DNA of 64,000 nucleotides from Nageia nagi (Eukaryota; Pinophyta), in NCBI GenBank assembly GCA_050084985.1, contig JBITNC010000001.1, positions 56,544,001 to 56,608,000 of the forward strand, read 5' to 3'. The notes beneath the pieces were generated by a model, which had not been told where the DNA came from, did not search any database, and saw nothing but the letters and a program-made list of their open reading frames with translations. Shown piece after piece: positions 34,120 to 45,024 of the stretch. Position 1 is the stretch's first letter. The number at the start of each line of letters is the position of its first letter. Position numbers and translations under genes: made by a program.

Positions 34120-35059
34120 ATGGAAGAATCTTTTTTACCCAAACACATTCTTTATGGTTCCAACTTTAAGATTTGGAAACCATAGATAAGAATTGAATTA
34201 CAGGAAATGAAACTTTGGTAAATAGTAAATAAGAACCTTATACCTCCTACAGATGAGAAGGCACTAGAGGCTTACAACATGAAGAATGAGTTGGCAACCT
34301 CCATGATTTACCATGCAATTTCAAATGATATGATCCTAATGATTTTATCTTCAACTTAGAAAAAGAAAGCTTGGGATAAGCTTAAATAAATCTACCTTGG
34401 TTCAAACTTTTTAAAAAAGTTTATTATTCTCTAAAAGTTGCTTCAATCTTGTCAAGAAGAAGATGAAAATGTGGCTATCTACTTGAATATAATCATTGAT
34501 TTAAATACCCAACTTATTGCTTGTGGGTGGAATTGGATCAATGATGAGTTTATGGTCTTCATCATTCTTCAAAGCCTTTATTCAAAGTTTAAAAACTTTG
34601 TAACAATTATAGAAACAAGGCTTGATGATGAAGAAGAAGTCTTCTCCCTTGAGAACCTTTCAAGACACCTATTGAAGCATGAGGAAACACTTAACAATAA
34701 GGTGTTGATTTTTTTTTTAAGGATAATAATGTTGCTCTTGAAGTAGCCAAAACTCCTTTCAAGAAGAAGTTCAACCATAAAAAAAATCTTATCCTTCTTT
34801 CTCCAAAAGGTTTGAAAAAAGAGGCAATGGCTACAACAATAGCAGAAACAACAAAACAACAATCATAACAATAGAAACAACGGTAACAATAACCACTTCA
34901 AGTAAAGAGATGGGAAAAGCAAAGTAAACAATCCATAACTATTATGGAATTCAAGGTCACAAATAAGTTGATTGCTACAAAAAAAAAAGAGAGAAAAAGA
35001 ATAAAAATGATGAAAATGTAAAGAACTACAAAGGAAAGAAAAATATTCATTCTAGTTTT
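34120..35059 (+). pseudogene. Copia Gag remnant (UBN2 type), plus strand
   Basis: The start ATG at 34120 gives MEESFLPKHILYGSNFKIW, the family's usual opening (the minus relatives start MRESF and MEDSF). Then come LIPPTDEKALEAYNMKNELA and, after stops, an open stretch at 34438-34746 with EEDENVAIYLNIIIDLNTQL and FVTIIETRLDDEEEVFSLENL, the UBN2 core. An Asn-rich linker follows (34840-34900). No intact zinc knuckle remains. In-frame stops at about 34184, 34229, 34360, 34387 and 34432, plus shifts after 34746, disable it. Confidence 0.8.
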
Positions 35060-35533
35060 GTTGCAACACTCTACTCCATATCTTGCTCTTTTTCATCTAA
35101 ATAGATTGTTTACTCTGGTTGCACTAATCACCTATGATTTAAAAAAAAAAAATTAAGAACTTTCACAAATATAGAAAAGATGCGATTGAGATAGGTGATA
35201 ACTCTACCCTTGAAGTCCAAACAATTGGAAGTATGCTAATTCATGAAAAGGTTCTTAAAAATGTTCTCTATGTTCCTAAGTTAAAGATGAACCTTCTCTC
35301 CATCATCCAAGTTGCTAGAAAAGGGTACTATTTAGAGTTTAACTCTCAATCTTAGTGCATTAAGAAAGGAAGTGCCATGTTGGTTAAAGGATATATGAAA
35401 GATAACCTCTAAATTATGGATCAAGTTCCATCAAATATCTGTCTTTATTCTAGTGTGTGTTCTAAAGGTAATCTTTGGCACAATCATTTAGGGCACTTTA
35501 ACCAAAAGAGTATTCAAATCATGAATACAAAGT
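35060..35533 (+). pseudogene. Copia protease and GAG-pre-integrase remnant, plus strand
   Basis: Readable in successive frames: YSGCTNHL at about 35110-35135 (where the protease site is normally DSGCTNH; here Asp is replaced by Tyr), VLYVPKLKMNLLSI-like words at 35260-35300, then WHNHLGHFNQKSIQIM near 35480-35525, the start of the integrase zinc finger. The reading ends at about 35533, where minus-strand copia sequence begins. Confidence 0.75.
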
Positions 35534-35703
35534 GAACTTACCATGAAGGTGTACAACAAAATCAACACTATATAGCACAAAATCCTCCTAAAGGTGAAGT
35601 TATCATCATAAACATAAATTCAACACAAAAAGTCAAACTTCACTCCTACTTGAGGGTAACTTCACCAACCTGATAGCATCCCTAAGCTTACATAATTGAG
35701 CTT

Positions 35704-36160
35704 TTAGGAGGGGTTGGTGAACCAATTATCAGAGTTCAAGGTGGATGGATAATACTCTAGGTGTATGATATCATAAAGAACTCTCTCCTTGATAAAATGG
35801 GCATAGTTTTTCACATGTTTTGTTCTTTGATAGAACATAGAATTCTTAACCAAAGAAATAGTTGATTGATTATCTGAAATAATCAAAAATGAGCCACCTT
35901 GCTCATACCCAATTTCTTTTAGAATATGCCTTAGCCAAATGGCTTCTTGGGCTACAACATACATAGCATTGTATTCAATTTATATGGTAGAAAGAGAAAT
36001 AGTAGGTTGCTTCTTAGAAGCTTAAGAGATAGCACCTAAACCAATGCTAAACACATATGCAGAGGTTGAATTCTTATCATCTCTATCTCCCCCATAGTTA
36101 GAATCTGAGAATCCATAGAGAAAAAATGAGGGCAACTTGGAATACTTGAGAGCAAGATCC
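35704..36160 (-). pseudogene. Copia RNase H remnant, minus strand
   Basis: The open part at 35704-35964 reads AIWLRHILKEIGYEQGG, then SDNQSTISLVKN (the Asp of the CDN motif is kept), RTKHVKNYAHFIKERV, the standard copia RNase H close; ADIFTK is replaced by SDNWFTNPS. The preceding half is split by shifts but shows SDSNYGGD-like, STSAYVFSI and SKKQPTISLS words up to about 36160. Confidence 0.8.
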
Positions 36161-36179
36161 TTAGTTCCTACAACATACT

Positions 36180-36545
36180 TCAAAATTTAGATATGCACCC
36201 TTGAAAGATTTCATCATTATTCCCAGATCAAAAGATCATCCACATAAAGGAGAATCAAGACCATGTCTTTCCCTTGATTGAGCACATATAGATCAAAGTT
36301 AAAAAAACACTTAGAGAATCCAATGTCTGTAAAGTGCCTTAAAATATTTCTATACTAGGCTTGAGGTGCTTGCTTAAGTCCATACATTGACTTCTTTAGC
36401 TTGCACATAAAAGACTCTTTACCTTATACAATAAACCCTTTTAGTTGATTTATGAAGATTTTCATATCTAAGTCACTATTGAAAAATGCACTCTTGACAT
36501 CAAATTGAAAAAATTTCCATCCTTGAGTTTCAAAAAAAAAAAACC
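36180..36545 (-). pseudogene. Copia reverse transcriptase remnant, minus strand
   Basis: Minus-strand words in order: FDVKSAFFNSDLDMKIF (motif A), a stop, CKLKKSMYGLKQAPQA, FDLYVLNQGKDMVLILLYVDDLLIWE, with the catalytic YVDD intact at about 36230-36250. The reading stops soon after (TAA). The amino third of RT is missing because integrase is joined directly to motif A near 36540. Confidence 0.8.
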
Positions 36546-37280
36546 AAAGGTCATCCTACTAAAGTTATCAATGATGGTCAAGATGTAAAACACTCCTCCA
36601 AGTGACTTAATCTAAAATGGACCTATCAAATCTGAATGCATAAGTTTAAGATGTTGAGATGCTCTTGTTGCCTTATCTTTTTCAAACTTTTGTCTATGTA
36701 TCTTGCCAAGAATGCACTTCTCGCATAGACCAATTGAAAAAAATTGAAGGTAGACATTCCACAAATTCTTAGTCTTTCATGATTTGAATACTCTTATGGT
36801 TAAGGTGCCTTAAACAATGGTTCCAAAGATTACCTTTAGAACACATACTAGAAGTAAGACATATATTTGATGGAACTTGATCCATAATGTAGAGGTTATA
36901 TTTCATAGATTTTTTTAACCAACATGGCAGGTCCTTTTTTAATGCATTAAAATTGAGAGTCAAACTCAAAATAATACTCTTTTCTACCAACTTGTATGAT
37001 AGAGAGAAGGTTCATCCTTAACTTAAGAACATAAAGAATATTTTCAAGAACCTTTTGTATGAATTAGCACACTCCTATTTCCTTGGACTTAAAGGGTAGA
37101 GTTATCACTTATCTCAATCACATCTTTTCTATACTTGTGAAAGTTCTCAAATTTTTTTTTCAAAGCATATGTGATTAGTGAAACTAGAGTCAACAATCCA
37201 TTCAGATGAAAAAGAGCAAGACATGGAGTAGATTATCATAGCAAAATTAGAATGAATATTTTTCTTTTCTTTGTAGTTCT
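36546..37280 (-). pseudogene. Copia protease end, GAG-pre-integrase and integrase start, minus strand
   Basis: From 37280 downward: the protease region (residues around NGLLTLVSLITYALKK, with shifts), NMKYNLYIMDQVPSN and WNHCLRHLNHKSIQIM in the open frame 36769-36990 (the zinc-finger His pair reads CLRHLNH), CEKCILGKIHRQKFEKDK with its Cys pair, then HSDLIGPF (first catalytic Asp) and DNFSRMTFGFFFLK. The core then breaks off, so the other two catalytic residues are absent. Confidence 0.75.
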
Positions 37281-38216
37281 TTACATTTTCATTTTTTTTT
37301 TCATTTCTTCTCTTTTATTTTTGTAAGAATCAACTTTTTTATAACCTTGAATGCCAAAATAGTTACAATTGCCATCAAATTTTTTGTTAAAATAAGGAGT
37401 TCTTAATTTTCTTTTTCCATCTCTTTTCTTGAAATAATTGTTGTTATTGTTGTTCTTGCTACTATGGTTGTTGTTTCTATTATTCCTACTATTGTTGTAG
37501 CCATTGCCTCTCTTTTCAAATCTTTTGGAGAAAGAAGGATAAGATTTTTTTTTTTTATGGTTGAACTTCTTCTTGAAAAGAGTTTGGGTTTCTCTAAGAG
37601 TAACATTTTTATCTTTAAGGGAAGAAATCAACACTTTATTGTTAAGGATTTTCTCATGCTTCAATAGGTGCCTAAAAAGATTCTCAAGGGAGAAGACTTC
37701 TTCTTCATCATCAAGCTTTGTTTCCATAACCATTACAAAGTTTACAAAATTTGAAGAAAGGGTTTGAATAATGATGAAAACTATGAACTCATCATTGATC
37801 CAATTGCATTCACAAGCAATAAGTTGGGTCCTTAGGTCAATAATTTTGTTCAAGTAGATAGCCACATTTTCATCTTCCCTTTGATGAGATTGAAGCAACT
37901 TTTGGAGAATGGTAAATATTTTAAAAAATTTTGAAATAAGGTAGATTTTCTTAAGCTCATCCCATGCTTTTTTTGCTGAGGTTGAAGAGGAAATCATCTA
38001 GAGCATATCATCTTAAATTGTATGGTAAATCATGGAGGTTTCCAACTCATTCTTTGTGTTGTAAGCCTCTAGTGCTTTCTCATATATAGGAGGTACAAGG
38101 TTCTTATTTACTATTTGCCAAGGCTTTCTTATCTGTAATTCAGCTTTCATCTAAGGTTCCCAAAATCCATAGTTGAAACTATCAAGAATGTGTTTGGATA
38201 AAAAGGATTCTCTCAT
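37281..38216 (-). pseudogene. Copia Gag remnant, minus strand
   Basis: Start ATG at 38216 gives MRESFLSKHILDSFNYGFW. After two stops it is open from 37997 to 37281 (238 codons): KKAWDELKKIYL, QREDENVAIYLNKIIDLRTQL, METKLDDEEEVFSLENLFRHLLKHE (UBN2), then an Asn- and Arg-rich linker and a decayed knuckle CNYFGIQGYKKVDSY, in which the second Cys, the His and the last Cys are Phe, Tyr and Ser. It is the best-preserved Gag of this family in the window. Confidence 0.82.
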
Positions 38217-41200
38217 TTGCTACACAAGAATGTGAAATAATAAACATGTGGTTTTAATAAATAATATTAAATGTTAAGTTTTAACCAAGTAAATAATACA
38301 TGTTACATTTAACACTAAGGATATGCTTGATTTGATTCACAAGTACAAATATTTTATAAATAATAACCCAAATACATTTCTCATCTCAAGAATCATAGGT
38401 GTAGAGTGACATTATTGAAGCTTATTTTCTTATCTAAAATTAGGCCTTCACTTGGATGCCCACACAAGAGGAGCCCAGGTCCTACCAATCCTCAATAGTT
38501 CTCCTTGGATAGGAATATACTCTTATAAAGAGAAGTAATAGCCATTTTTCAAGGTTTAGATGTTTATTAGATAGGCCAGATTATTAATCTTGATTAGGTT
38601 TCAAGTTTTCCTCCTAGGTTATTAGGATAATCCCTAAATGGATGTGTAGATATGTGGTATCACTACACACACCTTTTCACCTATTGGAGTTAAATCTAGA
38701 CCAATAGAGGACTTAGGAGAAATTAAGAAGTACAGACTTTTCACCACTTGGATTATCAGACTTAAAGGCTCCAGTCCACCTGTCCTCATCTTATGGCTCT
38801 CTAAACAAGTCATGTTGTAGAATGTATATGCAAATGTGTTTATTTTAGGGGGTTGGTCATATCAATGTTTGAATTTTTGTTTGCATAAGCAAATGAATCA
38901 AATATGAAATATGAAGTAAAATAACATCATCCATGCAAACAATTGAAACCTAAGTGTTCGATGGGTTTTGTTTACTAACCCCTAAAGGACATCTTTACAA
39001 CATTATTTATTTGTATAAGTTCATTCCATTCTTGTATAAAAAATAACTTAAGATTTTATGTATCATTCCATAGCTTATTTTGCATAATTCATTCTTAGTA
39101 AGCAATACTTAAACATAAGGAGCATGCATCATTTAACTTAAAAAAAATTTAAGTCTTAAGCATGCATCACTAACTTAAAATTTACGTCTTAAGCATGCAT
39201 AATTTAACTTAAAAAATTAAATCCTAAGCATGCATAATTAACTTCAAAATTTAAGTCCTAAGCATGCATAATTTAACTTAAAAAATTAAAGTTTAAGCAT
39301 GCATTATTTCCATATGTCACATGTATTAATAAATATGCAATTATTTCCAAAGTTGCAAAAAAGATGTAACTTTAAGGTAGACACTTAAGAGGTATCCCAA
39401 AAAATTAAGTGATATAAATTCATCCATTCATGAAATATTTTTAATTAAATACTAAGAATTCCTCCTTTTACTTAAAAATAGCATTGCTAATTTAAAATGG
39501 CATTCCCCCTTAGAAGTATTATCAAGGAAAAAAAATGATACTCTTTTAAAAAAAATTCTCTATTTTTCTTAATGACTAGGCATATTCCCACAAAAATAAA
39601 TACTATATGTTTATTAAGGTAAAAAATTAAAAAAATGTCATTTATAAGACATATTCCAATGAAGGTACTTTAAATTGAAAAAAAATAAAATCTCCCATTG
39701 CAATTTGACTAAATAGAGTGCTTCTATGCAGTACCTCCTCATTTAAAAGTTGATAATGATTACCTAATTACTTGTAGAAGGTAAAAATTTATCCTTTACT
39801 TCACTCTAAGTCAGATGCATTAAATGGAAGGTAGGAAAAAAAATTAAGACACTAATTTTCTTGCAAGAAACCCCCCAAGAAAAAGGCATGACATTGTACT
39901 TGTTGGAAAAAAAATTAAATTAAATGTTTTAAGGAGTTGAATAGAAGGCAAAAAGGCTAAAAAAATCATGCTCTGTATTCCATTCCAATCTATTATTTAT
40001 TCATCATATCTAATCAAATCTACACCTTTATCATTGGCCATCTATTGGTTCATTTGATGAGGGGAAGCTCTTCTAATTGAATTGGATCAGGTTTCTATCG
40101 CTTGTCCTTATTCTAATTGGCCATTCATGAGGGTAAGTAAATGATTTGATGTAAGGAGTGAAGGGAGTTCATGAAGGAGAGTGGTTATAATTTTACCATG
40201 CTAATAAGAAGCAAAGTGAGGTCAAGATAGAGTTACAGGGCTAGGAGACTAAGCAAACAAGGGTTGGGGCTATGAGGGTTTGGGCAGAGCGAGGTCAAGA
40301 TAACAATATGGGGCTAGGAGATCGAGTAGATAAGGGACTTGCTCAGCTGATGAGGAACACCCCCCTTCATCGAGTTCTCTATAAGGCCCTAATAGTTGCA
40401 TAGGCTATGAACATATGGTGTTGGAGAGGTGTTTCAATTTTATCATACCATCAAGTCCACAAGGGCCCCCATAGGACTAAAGTCTTATTAAGTTAGGATA
40501 AGACAAAATAAACACCATGAGAAAAGGCAATGTCAAGGCTACAAGAGGTAGTTTCATTGTAATGGTAGCGGCTATCTATGTTTCTATCAAATCACATCTC
40601 TCTCCATCCTCCTATGCTTCTTTAGCATGATTTGAACCTACTTTGATTTGAGCATGGGTTCCAATGTGATTTTTAGTGCATGGTTTATGCCACAATATGC
40701 AAGGAGGGAGGGCGTATTTGACAAGTGAAGGATGCTAAGAACAATGTTAATCCAACACCACCATCCTAGCTAATAAATTCTTAATATTTTTATTAGAGGC
40801 CTCCATAAAGTAAATTTTAAAGAGAGTTTGGTTTTAATATTTTTACATTTTACTATATATGAGAAAATAAATTTTAACAAAAAAATTATTTTCCCTTTTT
40901 GAGAAGAAGGTATTCAAATATATAAAGGTTATATATATATATAAAATAATTATTATAACCTTTCTTCATAAGATCGTTGAAAAAATGCAAAATTTAAATA
41001 AAATATAATGTGTTATTGCTATATCGTAAACATGTTTAGAAAAATTGAAACTATCAAAATAGTTTTAGTAAAGCAATAATTCATAGCAATAGTATTTAAA
41101 TATATTTCCTTTAAAAGAATGAATTAGCTCATAACATAAAGATGTTAGAATCATTAGAATTAAAAAAAATGACTAAACAAGAAGTAAAGAATTTATACCT

Positions 41201-41301
41201 TATTTTGAGTTTACCTCAAATAAGAAAAAAAAGCCTCAAAAGATGATGAAAAAGGATGAAGTAAGAAGAACCTTCAAGATTTATATGAGCTTCCACACTA
41301 T
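38217..41301 (-). other. Three-kilobase copia leader
   Basis: Noncoding DNA between primer site and gag on the minus strand. The part nearest gag (38217-39130) mirrors the plus-element leader. It includes the GCATGCAT repeat (39120-39305), AT-rich stretches with homopolymers, and a less AT-rich segment at 40000-40740. No frame is coding. Confidence 0.55.
39120..39305. repeat. About 36-bp tandem repeat centred on GCATGCAT
   Basis: Five units of AAGCATGCATAATTTAACTT followed by an A-rich tail and TTAAGTCC. Each carries the palindrome GCATGC (units near 39122, 39160, 39194, 39227, 39263 and a partial at 39297). A more degenerate version occurs at about 33110-33290 in the inverted leader copy. 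Confidence 0.7.
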
Positions 41302-41313
41302 GCTTTGATACCA
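41302..41313 (-). other. Primer-binding site, initiator-Met tRNA type
   Basis: Minus strand reads TGGTATCAAAGC three bases inside the LTR, one mismatch from the canonical site. Confidence 0.8.
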
Positions 41314-41316
41314 ATT

Positions 41317-41809
41317 TGGAGGAACTAACACTAAAAAGATAATTCCTAATCAACTAATATCATATGAAAGCTCATAATAACATCTATCAAACTCACAAAG
41401 CAATCTCACAACACAAGATGTAAGTGGTTCCTCCAACTATGAGTACATCCACTAACTAAATCTTTTCTTCAATCACAAATACAACTCTCTTACAATTTTC
41501 TAATCTCAACTCCTATACTTTTATATTATAACATAAATTTACTCCATAATTGGTGTATAATCGCAAAGAGGGATCCTTCTATTTATAGGCCAAAATCTCT
41601 CTTTGGATCACCCTTTTATCTAATGTACAAAAGCATTGCATGCACATCCTTTTACCTAAGGGGCATGCTTATGACATGGAGTGTAGGACAATTTATATTA
41701 TCATATTCACTTAAATAATTAAGGTATCAAATGATACTCTTAAGTATTAGTAAACTTACATAGAAGATTTAATACAAACTTTTACAATAATGCATTATAC
41801 ATTCCAACA
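41317..41809 (-). repeat. Copia LTR (5' LTR of the minus element), 493 bp
   Basis: Minus strand starts TGTTGGAATGTATAATGC and ends GTTAGTTCCTCCA, with the shared CCTATAAATAGAAGG box in the middle. It is the most complete LTR of the family in the window. Confidence 0.85.
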
Positions 41810-42705
41810 ATTGATTGGTAGTGTTTTGTATTTGACTATATCCAAGTTAGATATTGCCTTTGCAGTAAATTTAATGGCATAATTCATGCAAAAACCTTAT
41901 GTTGAGCACCTTAATACTGTTAAGCAAATCTTGAGGTATGTTGCAGAGATTAAATATCTTGCTCTCAAGTATTCCAAGGTGCCCTCATTTGTTCTCTCTA
42001 GATTCTCAATTCTAATTATGGGGGAGATAGAGATGACAAGAAGTCAACCTCTACATATGTGTTTAGCATTGGTTTAGGTGCTATCTTTTGGGATTCTAAG
42101 AAGTAGACTACTATTTCTCTTTTCACCAAATAAGCCAAATATCATGCCATGTCTGTTGCAACCTAGAAAGCCATTTGGCTAAGGTATCTTCTGAAAGAAA
42201 TTGGGTATGAGCAAGGTGGCTCATGTTTGATTTCTTCAGATAATCAATTAGCTATTTTTTTATCTAAGAATATTGTATTCCATTAGAGAACAAAACATGT
42301 GGAAATCCATGCCCATTTTATCAGGGAGAAGGTTCTTGATGGCATCATACATGATGGCATTTGTGTGATTCATATATCTTTGATGAGATGAATATGTTGC
42401 ATCTAACTAATCTTATTATTTGAGCTGCTTATGACTTGTAGGTTCCTTTAAGATTGTAGGTTACTTACCTCAAGTATGTAGGTTCTTAAAGACTCTTCAT
42501 GACTTCCAGTTAGATGACTACTTCATGTACATTGAAATTGGTTATGATTAATGATTGTATTTGGCAAAGTAGTGAGTCTCAAACTAGATCTTTCTTACTT
42601 CACAAATATGTAAAAAGTTATCATCTCCATTATATCTATTTGGAGGATAATTCTCTTACTTTCTCTTCTTCTTCTCTCTTGCTCGCTCTATCCCAATATT
42701 GCATT
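41810..42705 (+). pseudogene. Copia RT end and RNase H remnant, plus strand
   Basis: Starts at the end of RT with LIGSVLYLTISKLDIAFAVN and HLNTVKQILRYVAEIKYLALKYSKV (41886-42000). RNase H then follows in changing frames: NYGGDRDDKKSTSTYVFSIG, SKKXTTISLF-like words, AIWLRYLLKEIGYEQGG, SSDNQLAIF, RTKHVEIHAHFIREKV. Catalytic Asp positions in GGD and SDN are readable. It is taken as the continuation of the inner plus element interrupted at 35533, although everything from mid integrase to late RT is absent. About 300 bp of noncoding tail precede the purine tract. Confidence 0.78.
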
Positions 42706-42714
42706 AAGAGGGAG
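42706..42714 (+). other. Polypurine tract
   Basis: AAGAGGGAG lies directly before TGTTGGAATG at 42715, the standard plus-strand primer position. Confidence 0.75.
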
Positions 42715-43212
42715 TGTTGGAATGTATAATGTATTATTGTAAAGGTTTTGTAATAATATTATATATAAGTTCACTAATACTTAAGAGTATCATTTGATAC
42801 CTTAAGTATTTAAGTGAATATGATAATGTAACTTATCCTACACTCCATGTCATGAGCATGGCCCTTGGATAAAAAGATGTGCATGTCATGCTTTTGTACA
42901 CTGGATAAAAGGGTGATCCAAAGAGGAATTTTGGCTTATAAATAGAAGGTTCCCTCTTTTTGATCACATACCAATTGTGAAATAAAGTTATGATATAGGA
43001 TAGTGGTTAGGAGAAAAGAATAGGAGCATTGTAAGAGAGTTGTATTTGTGATTGAAGTAAAGATCTAGTTAGTAGATGTACTCCTAGTTGGAGGAACCAC
43101 TAACATCTTGTGTTATCTTTGTGAGATTGCTTTGTGTGATAGTTAGATGTGAATAGAGAGCTTTCATATGATCTTGGTTGTTTAGGAATTATCTTGTTAG
43201 TGTTAGTTCTTT
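42715..43212 (+). repeat. Copia LTR, 3' LTR of the inner plus element
   Basis: Begins TGTTGGAATGTATAATG, carries the TATAAATAGAAGG box near 42935, and ends close to GTTAGTTCTTTTA. The right end is set by comparison with 41317-41809 and is uncertain by a few bases. No target duplication was found to match the left end at 32875. Confidence 0.78.
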
Positions 43213-43560
43213 TAGTAGACAAGTCACCTTAGAGAAAAAACTCTGCAACTCAAAGGTTAACAAGGAGCATGAACTTGAACAAATCTTTATTTGCTAAGAT
43301 TGACAATAAGCATGATCCATAATCATTCAAAGAAGATTCAAAGCACAAGTGTTGGATGGAAGCCATAAAAATGGAGTATGAGGTGCTTATAAAAAATAAA
43401 ACTTGGGACTTGGTTCCTTATCCCAATGAAAAGAATATGATTGGCAATAAGTGGATGTACAAGGTTAAGTTCAATTTAGTTGGAGATATTGAAAAATACA
43501 AGACAAAGTTAGTAGCTAAAAGTTTTTCTTAGAAATATGATGTAGATTATGAGAAACCTT
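43213..43560 (+). pseudogene. Copia RT amino-terminal fragment, plus strand
   Basis: From about 43270: NKSLFAKIDNKHDP, KHKCWMEAIKMEYEVLIKNK, TWDLVPYPNEKNMIGNKWMYKVKF, then EKYKTKLVAKSF and KYDVDYEKPF, the start of the copia RT domain. The motif A and YVDD parts are missing. It probably belongs to the outer plus element, whose 3' LTR lies at 44615. Confidence 0.72.
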
Positions 43561-44606
43561 TTCTCTCATGGTAAATATTCCTACTATGAGAGTTGTCATG
43601 TTCATGAAGTTGCCCTCTTAAAAGCTTAGTTCTGTAAGCTTAAGGATGCTATTGGGTTGGTGAAGTTGCCCTCAAAGGGGAGTGAAGTTTGAATTCTTAT
43701 GTTGAATTCATGTTTGTGATGATAACTTCACCCCTAAGAGGATTTTGTGCTATATAATATTTTTATTTTATTGTACACATTCATGGTAAGTTTGCTCTAC
43801 ATGAGAAACTTGTACAAATTTTTAAAGCAAAAGATTGGCTGATCTAGCATTATTTAGTTATCCATTTGTGAAGAACTCTTTTGTGTGTTTTGGCATTATT
43901 TAGTTATCCATATGTGAGGAACTCATATGTGCATGTTCTATTTTGGTCAATCTCACACTTTTTAGTTATCCATGTGTGAGAAACTCTTATGTGTCTTTTG
44001 GCACTATTAAGTTATCCATATGTGAGGAACTCGTATGTGCATGTTCTATTTAAGTTAATCTAGCACTGTTCAATTATCCATGTGTGAGAAAATCTTATGT
44101 GTCTTTTAGAACTATTTAATTATCCATATGTGAGGAACTCATATGTGCATGCTCTATTTTGTAATGATAATCAACACACGTCTTATATACAATAGGTGAC
44201 TATGAGTTTTTGGCATGACATCTTCATGATGACTTATAGTGTACCATTGATTAGTTCATGATGGCATTTGTGTGATTAATCTATCCTTGTTGATATGAAT
44301 ATGTTGCATCTAATTGATATTTTTATTTAAGCTACTTATGACTTACATGTTCTTTTGAGATTGCAAGTTATTGGTTATGCAAGCTCTTGGAGACTCTTCA
44401 TGACTTTTAGTTAGATAACTACTTCATGTATATTGAAATCGATTATGGCTAATATTGTATTTAGAAAAGTAGTGAGTCTCAAACTAGATCTTTCTTACTT
44501 CAAAAATATGTAAAAAGTTCTCATCTTAATTGTATTTGTTTGAAGGAGAACTCTCTTACTTTCTCTTCTTCTTCTCTCTTACATGCTTTATCCCAATGTT
44601 GCATTA
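43561..44606 (+). other. Copia 3' tail, noncoding, with tandem repeats
   Basis: Long noncoding stretch between the truncated RT and the polypurine tract. It contains the alternating repeat at 43848-44160 and words shared with the tails at 30341-31000 and 35534-35700, such as TTCATGGTAAGTT near 43783 and GGTGAAGTTGCCCTC near 43660. Confidence 0.6.
43848..44160. repeat. Tandem repeat of TTAGTTATCCATxTGTGA units
   Basis: Six units alternate between short (about 44 bp, with TGTGTCTTTTGG) and long (about 63 bp, with CATATGTGCATGTTCTATTT), giving about 107-bp pairs repeated three times. Related degenerate units lie in the host tail at about 30770-30960. Confidence 0.7.
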
Positions 44607-44614
44607 AGGAGGAG
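44607..44614 (+). other. Polypurine tract
   Basis: AAGGAGGAG ends at 44614, directly before TGTTGTAATG at 44615. Confidence 0.7.
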
Positions 44615-45023
44615 TGTTGTAATGTATAATGCATTATTGTAAAGGTTTTATAATAATTTTCTATGTAAATTCACTAATACTTAAAGGTATCATTTGATAC
44701 CTTAAGTATTTAAGTGAATATGATAATGTAACTTGTCCTACACTCCATGTCATGAGCATGCCCTTTGGGTAAAAGGATGTGCATGTCATGCTTTTGTACA
44801 TTGGATAAAAGGGTGATCCAAAGAGGGATTTTGACCTATAAATAGAGTTGTATTTGTGATTGAAGTAAAGATCTAGTTAGTGGATGTACTCCTAGTTGGA
44901 GGAACCACTTACATATTGTGTTATCTTTGTGAGATTGCTTTTTGTGATAGTTAGATGTGAATTGAGAGCTTTCATGTGATATTGGTAGGTTAGAGTTGTT
45001 CATGTTATAGTTCAATTCTCTCA
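44615..45023 (+). repeat. Copia LTR, 3' LTR of the block, internally deleted
   Basis: Begins TGTTGTAATGTATAATGCA and ends TTCTCTCA like the 31396 copy. About 85 bp after CCTATAAATAGA are missing compared with its partner, giving 409 bp. It is followed after one base by AAGAT at 45025-45029. Confidence 0.85.
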
Positions 45024-45024
45024 T

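Larger units (their letters stand above)
35534..41809 (-). mobile_element. Minus-strand copia element, 3'-truncated and internally deleted
   Basis: In minus orientation: 5' LTR 41809-41317, primer site 41313-41302, a 3-kb leader, gag from 38216, protease, integrase start, RT, RNase H and about 165 bp of tail, ending at 35534 without a 3' LTR. A deletion joins integrase directly to RT, removing the integrase Asp-Glu pair. It interrupts the plus-strand inner element between its protease and RNase H parts. As it belongs to the same family, its gag-leader half forms an inverted repeat with 33096-35533. Confidence 0.8.
31396..45024 (+). mobile_element. 13.6-kb plus-strand copia block with nested insertions
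   Basis: The outer pair is LTR 31396-31886 with a tRNA-iMet primer site and LTR 44615-45023 preceded by a purine tract, both plus-strand, inside a duplicated AAGAT. Between them are leader DNA, a second truncated plus LTR (32875), plus-strand gag and protease (34120-35533), a minus-strand copia element (35534-41809), plus-strand RT-end and RNase H (41810-42714), a third plus LTR (42715-43212) and a plus RT fragment (43213-43560). This is best read as one element containing another, which contains a third, with deletions. The inner boundaries lack clear target duplications. Confidence 0.65.

Noticed and set aside
32870-43217. Target-site duplication for the inner plus element
   Set aside because: CTCCT before 32875 does not match the bases after the LTR end near 43212, so the insertion is proposed from LTR order only.
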